DNA of 64,000 nucleotides from a virus. The notes beneath the pieces were generated by a model that was given only the letters and a program-made list of their open reading frames with translations, searched no databases and was not told the origin of the DNA. The stretch is taken from positions 1-64,000 of IMG/VR virus record IMGVR_UViG_3300009168_000009. The stretch is one strand, 5' to 3'. Position 1 is the stretch's first letter. The number at the start of each line of letters is the position of its first letter. This document shows positions 25,964 through 33,529 of the stretch, in pieces. A program made the translations under genes and the position numbers.

Positions 25964-26764
25964 TCAGGGCGGGGTGATCCAACCGTCCTCGGAAGCCGGC
26001 CGCCGGGCCGGTCGCATCGGCAACTCCGGCGCTGGCCGGGGCGCGGTCTTGTAGAGCACCGAGCAGCGGCAGTTGACGATCTCCTCGGGGCCTGCACCCA
26101 AGCTGCCGTCGCCGGGCCGCATCATCTGCGCGCCGCCAACCGAGAACGGTTCATCCATCGGGACGTTCTGGCCGTGGGCAGCGGCATGCGTCGGCCGCGT
26201 CTTGTTATCTCCGACCGCATGCCATGTCTTGCTCTCGATCTTGATATTCTTGTGCCGCATCGAGGCTTCGATCGCCGCCATGGCGGCGTTGTGCGTCTCC
26301 GTCCGCGCGATCGATGCCGCCCGTGCCCGCGCCAGGGCCGGCGCCTGCTTCCTGATCTCCCGCGCGATCGTGTCGGTGCCTTTGCGATCCCGCACCATGT
26401 CGCTGACGATCGTCGCGATGTCATCCACCATCTTTTGCGCAATGTTATTGATCTGATCCCCGGCGTGGAGATCGAGCCACGCCAGCTGCTCCTGCATGAA
26501 GCGGCTGATATCAAGCGAAATCCCCGCCTTTTCCTCCAGCTGCTTGGTCACGGCACGATACTGATCGCGATAGATGCGGCGGTAGAACCGTGCCAGTAAC
26601 GGCCGGCCGCGCTCGCGGATGTAGGACTGGCCCTGGTTGAAGCCACGGGTCACTTGCATCCGGATCGCCGCCGTCAGAATCGCCGTCAGCAACACGTGCA
26701 GCCGCTGCTCGATCATGTCGAGATACTTTTGGAATTCGCGATCAGAGGCAACGTCAAGCAGCAT
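25964..26764 (-). CDS. MuF-like head morphogenesis protein
   Basis: The 266-residue protein carries the Phage_Mu_F C-terminal signature: ASIARTETHNAAMAAIEASM, DNKTRPTHAAAHGQNVPMDE, FSVGGAQMMRPGDGS and PEEIVNCRCSV. The N-terminal 130 residues are helical. MuF proteins are minor head proteins ejected or located near the portal. It ends with a Pro/Arg-rich tail. The start lies 10 nt inside the end of the methyltransferase gene. Confidence 0.88.
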   Translation of the reverse strand: MLLDVASDREFQKYLDMIEQRLHVLLTAILTAAIRMQVTRGFNQGQSYIRERGRPLLARFYRRIYRDQYRAVTKQLEEKAGISLDISRFMQEQLAWLDLHAGDQINNIAQKMVDDIATIVSDMVRDRKGTDTIAREIRKQAPALARARAASIARTETHNAAMAAIEASMRHKNIKIESKTWHAVGDNKTRPTHAAAHGQNVPMDEPFSVGGAQMMRPGDGSLGAGPEEIVNCRCSVLYKTAPRPAPELPMRPARRPASEDGWITPP

Positions 26765-27401
26765 CGGCCTCAGCCTCCCAGCCCCAGCAATCCCAGCCCG
26801 GCCGCGCCGGGCCGCGACGGTTCAACTCGATCTTAGGCAGCGTTGGATAAAGCTCCTCGATCATCCGCAGAAAGACTTCCGGCTTGGCGCTGTGCGCGCC
26901 GCGTGGAGCCTCGATCACGCTCGACCATTGTGTGCCCGGTGCCGGCGCCGGGATTGCGCCGCGCGTCCCGATCAGCAGCAGCTCGTGCCTGTTTCGGTTC
27001 CAGTAGCCGAGCCCGGCCTTGTCCTTGAGCCAGATGTGATGCGACTTATAGTCGAAGCCCCAATACGCCATCACCGTCAAAGCATGCGGCAACATCGGGA
27101 CGGTCACCCAAAGGAATAAGACGGCATCAGCAGCAGCGATCGTCTCCACTTCACGCCGCGCGATGGTCATGACGCTCGATGTCGGATAGTGATTATCGGC
27201 GGCGCGATCCATGCCCGTCTCCCGCGACCACGGCTCCCAGCGCCATTCCGGATCGGCGACGATCACGCCGTATCGCTTGTCGGGGAGCGCGCGTTGGCGC
27301 TTGCCCAGCTCCCGCTCGCGCTTTGCGCGCAATCGTTTCTTGATCAGCGCCTTTTTATTTTTCGCATTCGCCGCACTCGAAACCGCACGCCGACTGGCCA
27401 T
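26754..27401 (-). CDS. MT-A70-type DNA adenine N6-methyltransferase
   Basis: The 215-residue protein has YGVIVADPEWRWEPWSRETG, the SAM/target-base motif of MT-A70 enzymes in DPEW rather than DPPW form, followed by FLWVTVPMLPHALTVMAYWG, RHELLLIGTRG and HSAKPEVFLRMIEELYP, all in the order of the family. It would methylate adenine in DNA, presumably phage DNA against host restriction. The first 40 residues are basic and may bind nucleic acid. It sits in the head operon as a cargo gene between portal and MuF-like genes, overlapping both neighbours. Confidence 0.82.
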   Translation of the reverse strand: MASRRAVSSAANAKNKKALIKKRLRAKRERELGKRQRALPDKRYGVIVADPEWRWEPWSRETGMDRAADNHYPTSSVMTIARREVETIAAADAVLFLWVTVPMLPHALTVMAYWGFDYKSHHIWLKDKAGLGYWNRNRHELLLIGTRGAIPAPAPGTQWSSVIEAPRGAHSAKPEVFLRMIEELYPTLPKIELNRRGPARPGWDCWGWEAEADAA

Positions 27402-27571
27402 GGCAGGTCAACTCCCACGAAGCTCTCGCCACGCTGCTTGGTTTCGATGAATGTTGCAAATTGTGTCTCGTGGATCAAGCCGCAGTCGCAGCACTCCAGC
27501 TCGAAGCCCTTCATCTTCGGCGTGAACCACCTTGTCCACTTGCTGTCTGGCGTCGTCTTGCCCTTCGCCAT
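27344..27571 (-). CDS. Small Cys-containing protein, 75 aa
   Basis: A basic protein with CCDCGLIHETQF, a compact metal-binding-like cluster, and an Arg-rich C-terminus (RFRVRRMRKIKRR). Proteins of this type (CCDCGL-H followed by a short beta stretch and Arg tail) are frequent next to phage portal and methyltransferase genes, role unknown. The ATG at 27571 is preferred; GTG at 27580 is possible. It overlaps the methyltransferase start by 58 nt in another frame. Confidence 0.65.
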   Translation of the reverse strand: MAKGKTTPDSKWTRWFTPKMKGFELECCDCGLIHETQFATFIETKQRGESFVGVDLPWPVGVRFRVRRMRKIKRR

Positions 27572-27576
27572 CCGCC

Positions 27577-28839
27577 TCACGTCGGCTGGTTCTCCAGCTC
27601 CTTGCCCACATTGCCGGCCATGATCTCAACTTGCAGCCGCTGCCGGTTCATGATCTCGGTCTGGATCGGCACGTCGCTCATCGGATCATCGTTGGGCGGG
27701 TAGCCGAGCAACGCGCGCTGTTCGTTCACCGTCAACATGGTGGCGTTGCGCGCAATGTCGGTGAGCTGCAGCCGCGCTTGCGCCATCGCCGGGATGTGCG
27801 TCACGTCAACCCGTATCTGCGCCTTTGTCTCCCCGTGCAGGAGCGCGTGGTTGAGCGCCGCCACATAGAGATTGAGTTAACCGGGCAGCACGGTGTCGGT
27901 GAGGAAGCCGACGCGCGCGTTGATCAGATTATTATAAGTGTCGGTGCCGGGGATGCCGACGAGCTGCGTGGGCACGCCGAACGTCATGCAAACGTCGCGC
28001 GCCAAGCTGTCCTTGATCTCGACCGATAACGCCGACGCCGGGTCTTCGGACAGTCGCGTCAACGCCCACTTGGCATTGGCGGCGATCATGGTGCCGCCCG
28101 ACTCCTTGCCGTTCAACTTGAAGCGATCGAGCTGCGAGCGCACCTCGTCCAGCACCTTTTGATGCAAGTCCTTTTCCGTGGACAGCAGGCCGGTGATATT
28201 CGAGCTGTTGCTGACGATATCCGCGCATCGCTGCAGAATCCGGGTGAACACTTCGGCCGGTGCTGCCGCGATTGCCGCCGGGGATTTGTCGGTCTGCCAG
28301 TTGAGCGCCGGCCGGTGGATGTGGATCAGCTCGCACTCGCCGGTTTCGGAATCGACCGGATAGGTGATCGTGCCCTTGCCGGTGGTGTGCTTGAAAGCCG
28401 TGATCACTTTAGAATGGTCTAAATACTCGATCTGAATCTCATTCGCGTTGACCGGCCACAGCTCCAGAACGATCGGGCTATTGCCGCTGACGCCCCGGAC
28501 TTGCTTGAGATAGGCGCGGTTGGCCACCGCCAGCGAAGCCGCCACGAAATACTGCAGGCCAGCGCCGGTCCATTGCGGATTGGGCCGCACCAGCACGTCG
28601 GCCACGGCTTGCTCACGCGGCGGCAGGCCGGCGTCGCCGTTGTGGACCTCCAGGGCGACCGAGGAGGACATCTGGCCGATCATGTCGACCGAGCGCCAGA
28701 GGTAGATGCTGCGGACATATTCCCGCAGCATGTCGCTCGACATCCGATCGAGTGAAGCCGTGGTGTGGACCGCCGACGTGACGCCGTTGCCATTCTGGAC
28801 GACCGGAGCCGGCGGCGCAGCCTTGGTGAACCACCCCAT
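27577..28839 (-). pseudogene. Portal protein gene, HK97 type, interrupted by an in-frame TAA
   Basis: Residues 1-320 (from 28839) read as an HK97-type portal: IYLWRSVDMIGQMSSSVALE, YLKQVRGVSGNSPIVLELWP, CADIVSNSSNITGLLSTEKD and the typical FGVPTQLVGIPGTDTYNNL. The frame then meets TAA at 27877-27879, right after DTVLPG, and continues without frame change as LNLYVAALNHALLHGETKAQ and ATMLTVNEQRALLGYPPNDD, the normal end of the family. Total 420 codons, the usual length. A Tyr codon (TAT/TAC) to TAA change is the simplest reading: a null mutation, a sequencing error or an amber-like readthrough case. The second part could start at the GTG at 27864. Confidence 0.82.
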
Positions 28840-28851
28840 GGCGGCCTCCGA

Positions 28852-29067
28852 TCAAGTGGTGCGGCGGTAAGGTCTGGCCTTGACCGTGGGCGTGCCCGAG
28901 CTGGCGCCGCCATACTTGCGATCGATGTCCGTGCGCGACATGCCGGTGAGCTTGTCCACGTTGATGGACACGGCGGTCTTCACCGCCGATCGCATGCCGC
29001 GAAAATCAAAGTGGCGCGCGGACTGCACGAATTGCGACCGCGCCTGCCCACATCCAGCACAAGGCAT
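28852..29067 (-). CDS. Small zinc-finger-like protein, 71 aa
   Basis: The start is the ATG at 29067, preceded by GGAGG at 5 nt; upstream in-frame sequence is unlikely to be coding. The protein reads MPCAGCGQARSQFVQSARHF and ends in a basic SSGTPTVKARPYRRTT. CAGCG near the start could bind metal or be redox-active. It lies between the terminase large subunit and portal genes. No known family recognised. Confidence 0.5.
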   Translation of the reverse strand: MPCAGCGQARSQFVQSARHFDFRGMRSAVKTAVSINVDKLTGMSRTDIDRKYGGASSGTPTVKARPYRRTT

Positions 29068-29172
29068 CTGCCCCTCCATTGAAAACAGAGCGCGATGGGA
29101 ATGGTTCCCAGCGTCGCCAAAGGGCCGGGGGAGGAGCAGCCCTCCCTCGGGGTGACACACGTCGCTCAAAGT

Positions 29173-29259
29173 TTATGGTGCCGGCACCGGCGGCCACGGC
29201 GTCGGCAGCGTGCAAGGCACCGCCGGACCACGGCAGATCGAGATACATTTGGCTTGCAT
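29173..29259 (-). CDS. Possible 28-aa Cys-containing peptide
   Basis: Between terminase and the small zinc-finger-like gene, an ATG at 29259 is preceded by GAGGAGG at ideal spacing and opens a 28-codon frame (MQAKCISICRGPAVPCTLPT, then Pro-rich). The ribosome-binding site is better than that of many neighbours. Cys at 5, 9 and 16. Whether it is a functional peptide or a translational lead-in for the next gene is unknown. Confidence 0.35.
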   Translation of the reverse strand: MQAKCISICRGPAVPCTLPTPWPPVPAP

Positions 29260-29272
29260 CGCTTGGCCTCCT

Positions 29273-30601
29273 CTATGCCATCGGAATGTGCGTCACCACT
29301 CGCGATAGCCGCGACAGACCCCAGACCATAGCATCAAGGCGGTTCGGCGATCCATCTACCGATCGATCCCACTCCCGCGAGAACGACAGCATTTCGCCTT
29401 CCAGCTGATCGAGCCCGCGCCGGTGCAGCACGCGGCCCTTCTCGTAAAGCAGGCTGATCGGCTCGGCGCGGAGAACCTTGCCGCGTGACGCCACCACGTC
29501 ATCGATCCGGATCATCGGCAGCGCGCGCTCGCCCCGATCAAAGGCGCGCTCAGCCGCCGCCTTGACCACTTCGACCGCCATGTCACCGCCGAAGTTGCGC
29601 TCGACCACCACATCATCCGCGTCGAACTCGTCATAAGCGCGCACCACTTCGTCGCCCCATTGCGCCGGGCTGGCAGTCAACGTGCGATCGGCCAGGACGG
29701 CAAAGCGGCCGTTGTTGAGCAACGCCGACACCACGATGCCGACATCATCGCTGCCGCCGGAGGGATCAACGCCGATCGCCACTTGCTCGATCTCGCCGTC
29801 TGGGATGTCCTCGTGCTGCAGCCACTCATCTTTGAACAACGCGCCAGCGGGATCGAGGAGCATGCCGCCCAGCAGCTCCTGCCGCCCGAGCCGCGTGCCT
29901 TCGTACAGCTCGCGAATCTTTTTGAGGAACGACGCCGACAGATGCTGCGCGTTCTCATATGTGGTGCCGGACGTGATCCTGATATCGGCCATCGCCGTCA
30001 GCTTTTTCATGAACGGCGAGGGGCGTGGAGTGGTTGCGATCAGGACGCGCGGCTTATCGCCGAGCCGCAGCCCCATCATCATCATGTCGAAGACTTCTTG
30101 CTGATACCGCATGCGGCCGATCTCGTCGATGATCGCCATTTCGCATTGCGGGCCGCGCAAGGAGTCCGGCTCCTCGCCGGAGAACATCACCGCTTTGGCG
30201 CCGTTGGGCCACTCCAGCCGGCGCTTGGTCGCCAGCCAGCGCGGGCGCATGTCGTCAGGCGCGGTCGCCAGAATTCCGCTCGAGCCCTCCAAGTTGACAT
30301 CGTGCACGTCGGCCGTGGTCGGAGCGATCACGTGCAGACGTTTGATGCCGGCGCGGATCGCCATGTGCACCGCCGAGCTGACGGAGTGAGTCTTGCCGGT
30401 GCCGCGACCGCCCAGGAATAGCCAGCACCAGTCAAGATCACGCGGCGGCAGCTGCGCATCCCGCGCCGTGAATATCCAGTCGCCGGCCACGTCATCGGTC
30501 AGGCTCTTGGCCAGCACGCGGCGCTCGTCATCGTTCAAGGCTTTGAGCCGGGCGCGGATGTCGTGGATGCGATTGATCTCAACGGCGAAGCGATCAAGCA
30601 T
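29273..30601 (-). CDS. terL: Terminase large subunit
   Basis: From the ATG at 30601 the protein is 442 aa. Walker A is LGGRGTGKT (about 63-71), Walker B is EMAIIDEIG, the coupling motif is LIATTPRPS, and the nuclease domain opens with IGVDPSGGSDDVGIVV. This ATP-driven motor cuts and packages DNA at the portal. A longer frame to 30835 lies over the small terminase gene in another frame and is unlikely. The start overlaps the end of the small-subunit gene by 8 nt. Confidence 0.9.
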   Translation of the reverse strand: MLDRFAVEINRIHDIRARLKALNDDERRVLAKSLTDDVAGDWIFTARDAQLPPRDLDWCWLFLGGRGTGKTHSVSSAVHMAIRAGIKRLHVIAPTTADVHDVNLEGSSGILATAPDDMRPRWLATKRRLEWPNGAKAVMFSGEEPDSLRGPQCEMAIIDEIGRMRYQQEVFDMMMMGLRLGDKPRVLIATTPRPSPFMKKLTAMADIRITSGTTYENAQHLSASFLKKIRELYEGTRLGRQELLGGMLLDPAGALFKDEWLQHEDIPDGEIEQVAIGVDPSGGSDDVGIVVSALLNNGRFAVLADRTLTASPAQWGDEVVRAYDEFDADDVVVERNFGGDMAVEVVKAAAERAFDRGERALPMIRIDDVVASRGKVLRAEPISLLYEKGRVLHRRGLDQLEGEMLSFSREWDRSVDGSPNRLDAMVWGLSRLSRVVTHIPMA

Positions 30602-31052
30602 CTTTGATGGCCTCGCCTTCGATGATCGGCCCATTCGCCAGTCGATCGAGCGCCGCCATGATCTTTTCCGTTGCGCTGGCTTGCTCTGGCATCGCTTCGT
30701 GCAGCGCGTTCTCGCCGCGCGGCTGCACGTCCAGGCCGAGGAACTTGGCCCGTCGATCCATGAAGCGCACGCACAGCGAGGCGGCTTCGTGATCCCCGTT
30801 GCGGGCCTTCTGATAGAAAATCTGGTTGAGATCATCGAGCCGGGCGAGATCGAGGGCGAGCGTGCGGCTGCGCAGTGTCGGATTGATCCCGCCAGCGGTG
30901 CGGCTGAGCGCGCGATCGACTTCCTGCGGCTCGACTTGCAACGTCTCGGCGATCTGCCAGTCCGGCACGCCGTTCAACCGCAGCCGCAGAATCTTCCGGT
31001 CTTGCTCGAATTTCTGCGTCACGTCCTGATATGAAACAACTTCCGCGCTCAT
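30594..31052 (-). CDS. terS: Terminase small subunit (putative)
   Basis: A 152-residue helical protein directly upstream of and overlapping the large subunit. The first 60 residues contain a helix-turn-helix-like pattern (RLRLNGVPDWQIAETLQVEP, QEVDRALSRT), as expected for the DNA-recognition part; the rest is helical and Asp/Arg-rich as in oligomerisation domains. It would choose the packaging site. It is the first gene of the leftward block; its start is 28 nt from the GTG of the divergent gene, so any promoter overlaps that gene. Confidence 0.7.
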   Translation of the reverse strand: MSAEVVSYQDVTQKFEQDRKILRLRLNGVPDWQIAETLQVEPQEVDRALSRTAGGINPTLRSRTLALDLARLDDLNQIFYQKARNGDHEAASLCVRFMDRRAKFLGLDVQPRGENALHEAMPEQASATEKIMAALDRLANGPIIEGEAIKDA

Positions 31053-31080
31053 TGTGTTGTCCCCGCCGGAGGATCAGGCC

Positions 31081-31833
31081 GTGCTGCTCGTGACGGATAA
31101 TGCCGCCGTACCGGAAAAGGTGCAATGGCGCGGCCTGGAGTCGGTTCGACTCCCGCCGGCAACGCCGCGTCTTGGCCGCGAGCTGCTGGCGCGGACGCTG
31201 ATCGAGGCGTACCGCGAGGGCGTGGAGCTGCGCCACGTGGCTGCCCTGGCCTGGAGCCGGGGCGCGGCCGTCGCCCTGTCCACGACGATCGGCGGGCTCC
31301 TGGCCGTGGAGCAGGGCTACGATCCGGACGAAATGACGCTGGAGGACTTCGATCGCGACGTGATCACCGGCACGATCGGCGCCGCCTGCTATGACCGCAA
31401 CGACGATCCGCGTGAGCCGATCACCCACAGCGAGCTGGACGATCTGGCCGAGGAATATCTGGCCATGGTCGCCAAGGCGTCCGAGCTCAGCGACACGCCC
31501 GAGGATCAGAAGTTCCTGCGCCAGACCCGCAAGCGGATCAACGCGGCGATCAGCCTGATCGTGCGCGCGCCGCTGTTCGATCGGTCGATATTCGAGGAAT
31601 GGGCGCTGGTGAAGGCGCCGGACTATTCCATGCTCGCCCTGATCGCCGAGCAATATGCCGACTACAAGCGCGCGCTGGACGTGGCAGACATCGCCGACAT
31701 TCTGGCGACGCCGGTGCGGCCGGTCGAGGACTGCGCCCTGGCGCTGATCGATCAGGCCGGGATCATCCCGCCGCTGGGCTATCGCACGCTGCGCCGGCTC
31801 CTGCCGCGCGCCAGCTTCGTGCTCAACGGCTGA
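31081..31833 (+). CDS. Hypothetical protein, about 250 aa, lone rightward gene by the terminase
   Basis: A rightward gene divergent from the terminase block. The GTG at 31081 is preferred because GGAGG precedes it at 8 nt; a GTG at 31054 would nearly abut the terminase start. The protein is acidic and helical (ALAWSRGAAVALSTTIGGLL, EEYLAMVAKASELSDTPEDQ) with no membrane segment or known motif. The stop abuts the stop of the convergent 64-aa gene. An antisense 273-codon frame overlaps it but shows no protein-like character. Function unknown. Confidence 0.6.
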   Translation: MLLVTDNAAVPEKVQWRGLESVRLPPATPRLGRELLARTLIEAYREGVELRHVAALAWSRGAAVALSTTIGGLLAVEQGYDPDEMTLEDFDRDVITGTIGAACYDRNDDPREPITHSELDDLAEEYLAMVAKASELSDTPEDQKFLRQTRKRINAAISLIVRAPLFDRSIFEEWALVKAPDYSMLALIAEQYADYKRALDVADIADILATPVRPVEDCALALIDQAGIIPPLGYRTLRRLLPRASFVLNG

Positions 31834-32028
31834 TCACTTGCAGCTCGGCAGCGACGGATAACGTGCGCAGACCTTGGCGCGGACTCGGGCCTTCTGCGAT
31901 GGCGTCCCGTGTTGCGACACTCTGGCCAGCGCGTTGGCCGCATGCTTGCGATCGTGGATCGGATAGGCGCGCTTGCCGGGGATCGCGAAGGATGACTTGC
32001 GCAGGCTGTTGCGCTTCGATGCTCTCAT
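31834..32028 (-). CDS. Small basic protein, 64 aa, of a type common beside phage head genes
   Basis: The protein contains FAIPGKRAYPIHDRKHAANA and LARVSQHGTPSQKARVRAKV followed by a basic end, a pattern (KRxYPI-x-HAxNALaR-x-GTP) frequently found in short phage-borne proteins near head genes. The role is not established. An excellent GGAGGAAGG stands before the ATG at 32028. It lies convergent with the 250-aa gene, ending directly against it. Confidence 0.75.
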   Translation of the reverse strand: MRASKRNSLRKSSFAIPGKRAYPIHDRKHAANALARVSQHGTPSQKARVRAKVCARYPSLPSCK

Positions 32029-32168
32029 GATCCTTCCTCCTGCAGTGGCCCGTGGCGTCGGGAAAAGGAATTAAACCGGCACCACGGGCGGCCGTTGTTA
32101 TTGCGGACACCGACGGCTGGTCCGGTCGAAGCTGAGGACAGCCGCAAAGCCAGCCCGACCGCCGCAGC
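32029..32168. other. Short non-coding gap
   Basis: No gene, repeat or hairpin with a T-tract is seen between the 70-aa and 64-aa leftward genes. Both may lie on one transcript. Confidence 0.5.
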
Positions 32169-32381
32169 TTAACAGTCGTCGTCGTCGTCGTCGCCTTCGG
32201 CAAAGTCCGGCGGCTCGTCCTCGATCTTGAGCGCGCCGGCTGCGAGCAGCTGCTTGATCTGATCCGTCGCCGTGTCCGCGAGATAGGCCGCAGTTTCGCC
32301 AGCCGGAATCTTGAGCGTGCCGCCCTGGCCGTCCTCGATCTCCAACTCGCTGCCGCTGGTATTCGTAAGCAGTACCGACAT
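32169..32381 (-). CDS. Small acidic protein, 70 aa
   Basis: From the ATG at 32381 (GGGAG at 8 nt) the protein reads MSVLLTNTSGSELEIEDGQG, a beta-rich start with KIPAGETAAYL, then a helix and an acidic end of six Asp followed by Cys. Small proteins with this 'GxxxxIPAGxt' start often accompany head or neck proteins. It is the first leftward gene after the early control region; a leftward promoter would lie in 32,390-32,500. Confidence 0.6.
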   Translation of the reverse strand: MSVLLTNTSGSELEIEDGQGGTLKIPAGETAAYLADTATDQIKQLLAAGALKIEDEPPDFAEGDDDDDDC

Positions 32382-32512
32382 GGCCTGCACTCCCGTTTCC
32401 CTGATCCTGCGCCCCTGGAGCGCGGGGGATCAAGTCATGCACGAACGTGCAAATCCTGGACTTTTCGGACGAAAAATCGGGCAAGTCATTGATATTGCAG
32501 GCAGAATGTGCC

Positions 32513-32541
32513 TTGCAAGTCGCAAAATGCGACATTATAAT
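32513..32541 (+). promoter_or_regulatory. Early rightward promoter with operator in the spacer
   Basis: TTGCAA (32513-32518), a 17-nt spacer and TATAAT (32536-32541) form a near-consensus sigma-70-type promoter pointing into the early genes. The palindrome GTCGCA-AAA-TGCGAC occupies 32519-32533, filling the spacer almost exactly. A bound repressor would block RNA polymerase. The same palindrome precedes the XRE regulator gene at 39263, so that protein is the probable repressor. The first likely gene starts 80 nt downstream, leaving a leader with no obvious structure. Confidence 0.72.
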
Positions 32542-32620
32542 AGAGGCTCTATTGGGAGTGACTGTTTAGACGACGTTCTGCACTCCCCCGCTGTTTGAAA
32601 ATTCGATCGCCCTGGATCAC

Positions 32621-32836
32621 GTGTCCACAACGGCCCAGGCTTTACCCGCTGATCGATCCATAGTCGTCCTAAGTCGCAAGCGCAGAAGTCGCTCGCGTCC
32701 CGCAGTGATTGCGCGACGCAGCGAGGCAATCGGCATTGCCCATCTGGCCTATCGGAATTTCGCCCCGGCCATTCGAGGATTGAGCCCGACGCTTGCAGAT
32801 GTGAGGAAGACCGAAAACGACTCCATGACAGTGTGA
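32621..32836 (+). CDS. Possible first early protein, 71 aa, GTG start
   Basis: A basic protein (VVLSRKRRSRSRPAVIARRS) from a GTG at 32621 to a TGA at 32834. The strongest support is positional: it follows the early promoter, and its TGA is the first base of the first copy of the seven-fold intergenic element, just as in other cassettes. The ribosome-binding site is weak. No known domain; the Arg-rich N-terminal half might bind nucleic acid. Confidence 0.45.
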   Translation: MSTTAQALPADRSIVVLSRKRRSRSRPAVIARRSEAIGIAHLAYRNFAPAIRGLSPTLADVRKTENDSMTV

Positions 32837-32946
32837 CAATACTTAGGGCGGCGAACGCGACTCACGTTGCGCGCGCCGCCTCAGAGTGTTGCTGACGCAG
32901 CACTCGTCGCCTTGCAGCGACGTTTCTCGAAATGGAGTCACAACCA
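32834..32946 (+). repeat. Structured intergenic element, copy 1 of 7
   Basis: Runs from the TGA of the previous frame to the base before the ATG at 32947. Hairpin 1: GGCGGCG ... CGCCGCC. Hairpin 2 (32885-32904): AGTGTTGC-tgac-GCAGCACT. Hairpin 3: CGTCGC (32905-32910), loop CTTGCA, GCGACG (32917-32922). Then TTTCTCGAAATGGAGTCACA and the start codon. The stems differ from other copies but pair fully; loop and GGAGTCACA are shared. Confidence 0.85.
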
Positions 32947-33132
32947 ATGGAAGTCAACACCCGAGAATTTGAATTCTCGCACGGCAAGAAACCCCGAGGC
33001 TCCGGCTTCTGGATTTTCTTTTTCGACAATGCGCGCACGTTCACGTTCGCCGGCAAATACGGCGATGCCGTTCGTGCCGCAAAGATCGAGGCCCGCCAGC
33101 AAGAAGTTTACGAGATCAAGGTGGGGCCGTGA
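32947..33132 (+). CDS. Small protein, 61 aa, early cassette 1
   Basis: The start at 32947 follows the same GGAGTCACA spacing as in the other cassettes; the ATG at 32932 belongs to the element. The protein (SHGKKPRGSGFWIFFFDNAR, then TFTFAGKYGDAVRAAKIEAR) has an alternating pattern typical of a small beta-alpha phage protein with a Trp/Phe-rich core. It is one of several early proteins whose functions cannot be read from sequence. It overlaps the next start region by only a few bases. Confidence 0.7.
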   Translation: MEVNTREFEFSHGKKPRGSGFWIFFFDNARTFTFAGKYGDAVRAAKIEARQQEVYEIKVGP

Positions 33133-33134
33133 TC

Positions 33135-33338
33135 ATGAGCACATCGATCGATCACATCAAACTGGCCGACGGCGCGCGCGTGCGCTGCGGCCTGATCGTT
33201 CACCGCGCGGATGATCCGTTCCACTTGGGACGGATCGAAGCCGTGCACGGCAACATGAAGCTGACAGTAAAGTGGGAAAACGGATGGCTTGAACTTGGAT
33301 GCGAGCCGGACGAATTCGCACGCTGGAGCGGGGAGTGA
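33135..33338 (+). CDS. Small protein, 67 aa, early cassette 1
   Basis: From the ATG at 33135 the protein reads MSTSIDHIKLADGARVRCGL and goes on with VHGNMKLTVKWENGWLELGC, a strongly beta pattern that suggests a small SH3-like or OB-like barrel. The GTG ATC ATG context gives an alternative start 6 nt earlier. It follows the 61-aa gene directly and shares its transcript. Function unknown. Confidence 0.7.
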   Translation: MSTSIDHIKLADGARVRCGLIVHRADDPFHLGRIEAVHGNMKLTVKWENGWLELGCEPDEFARWSGE

Positions 33339-33343
33339 TCAGA

Positions 33344-33433
33344 ATGCTCGCCGTTTACATCACTGCAACGATCCTGGCCGTGCCGGCCGGAATATGGATC
33401 GGACTTAAACTTGCCGATCTGACTTACCGATGA
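33344..33433 (+). CDS. 29-aa membrane peptide, early cassette 1
   Basis: A frame from the ATG at 33344 (GGGGAG at 8 nt) encoding MLAVYITATILAVPAGIWIG, then LKLADLTYR: one transmembrane helix with a short C-terminal tail. Its TGA is the first codon of element copy 2, exactly as for genes before other copies, which supports that it is real. Such peptides may modify the host membrane or act as toxin-like or superinfection factors; unknown. Confidence 0.65.
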   Translation: MLAVYITATILAVPAGIWIGLKLADLTYR

Positions 33434-33529
33434 TCACTAAGGACGGCGCCGCGTGCGCCGTCTCATAGTGTTCAATCGAACACTACGCTGCCTTGCATGC
33501 AGCGTTTCTCGAAACATGAGTCACACATC
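33431..33529 (+). repeat. Structured intergenic element, copy 2 of 7
   Basis: Starts at TGATCACTAAGG. Hairpin 1: GACGGCGC (33442-33449), loop of 5, GCGCCGTC (33455-33462). Hairpin 2: AGTGTTC (33467-33473), aatc, GAACACT (33478-33484). Hairpin 3: CGCTGC (33486-33491), CTTGCAT, GCAGCG (33499-33504). Then TTTCTCGAAACATGAGTCAC and CATC before the MoxR-like ATG at 33530. Confidence 0.9.

Noticed and set aside
27577-28839. Stop-codon reassignment (TAA as sense codon) explaining the portal
   Set aside because: TAA ends other genes normally, for example at 21909 and 35742, so a single mutation or error is simpler.
30832-31653. Leftward frame of 273 codons over the lone rightward gene
   Set aside because: The rightward frame has better protein character and a good ribosome-binding site; not fully excluded.
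33441-33463. Hairpin 1 of the seven-fold element as intrinsic terminator
   Set aside because: No T-tract follows in any copy, and essential-looking genes lie downstream on the same strand.
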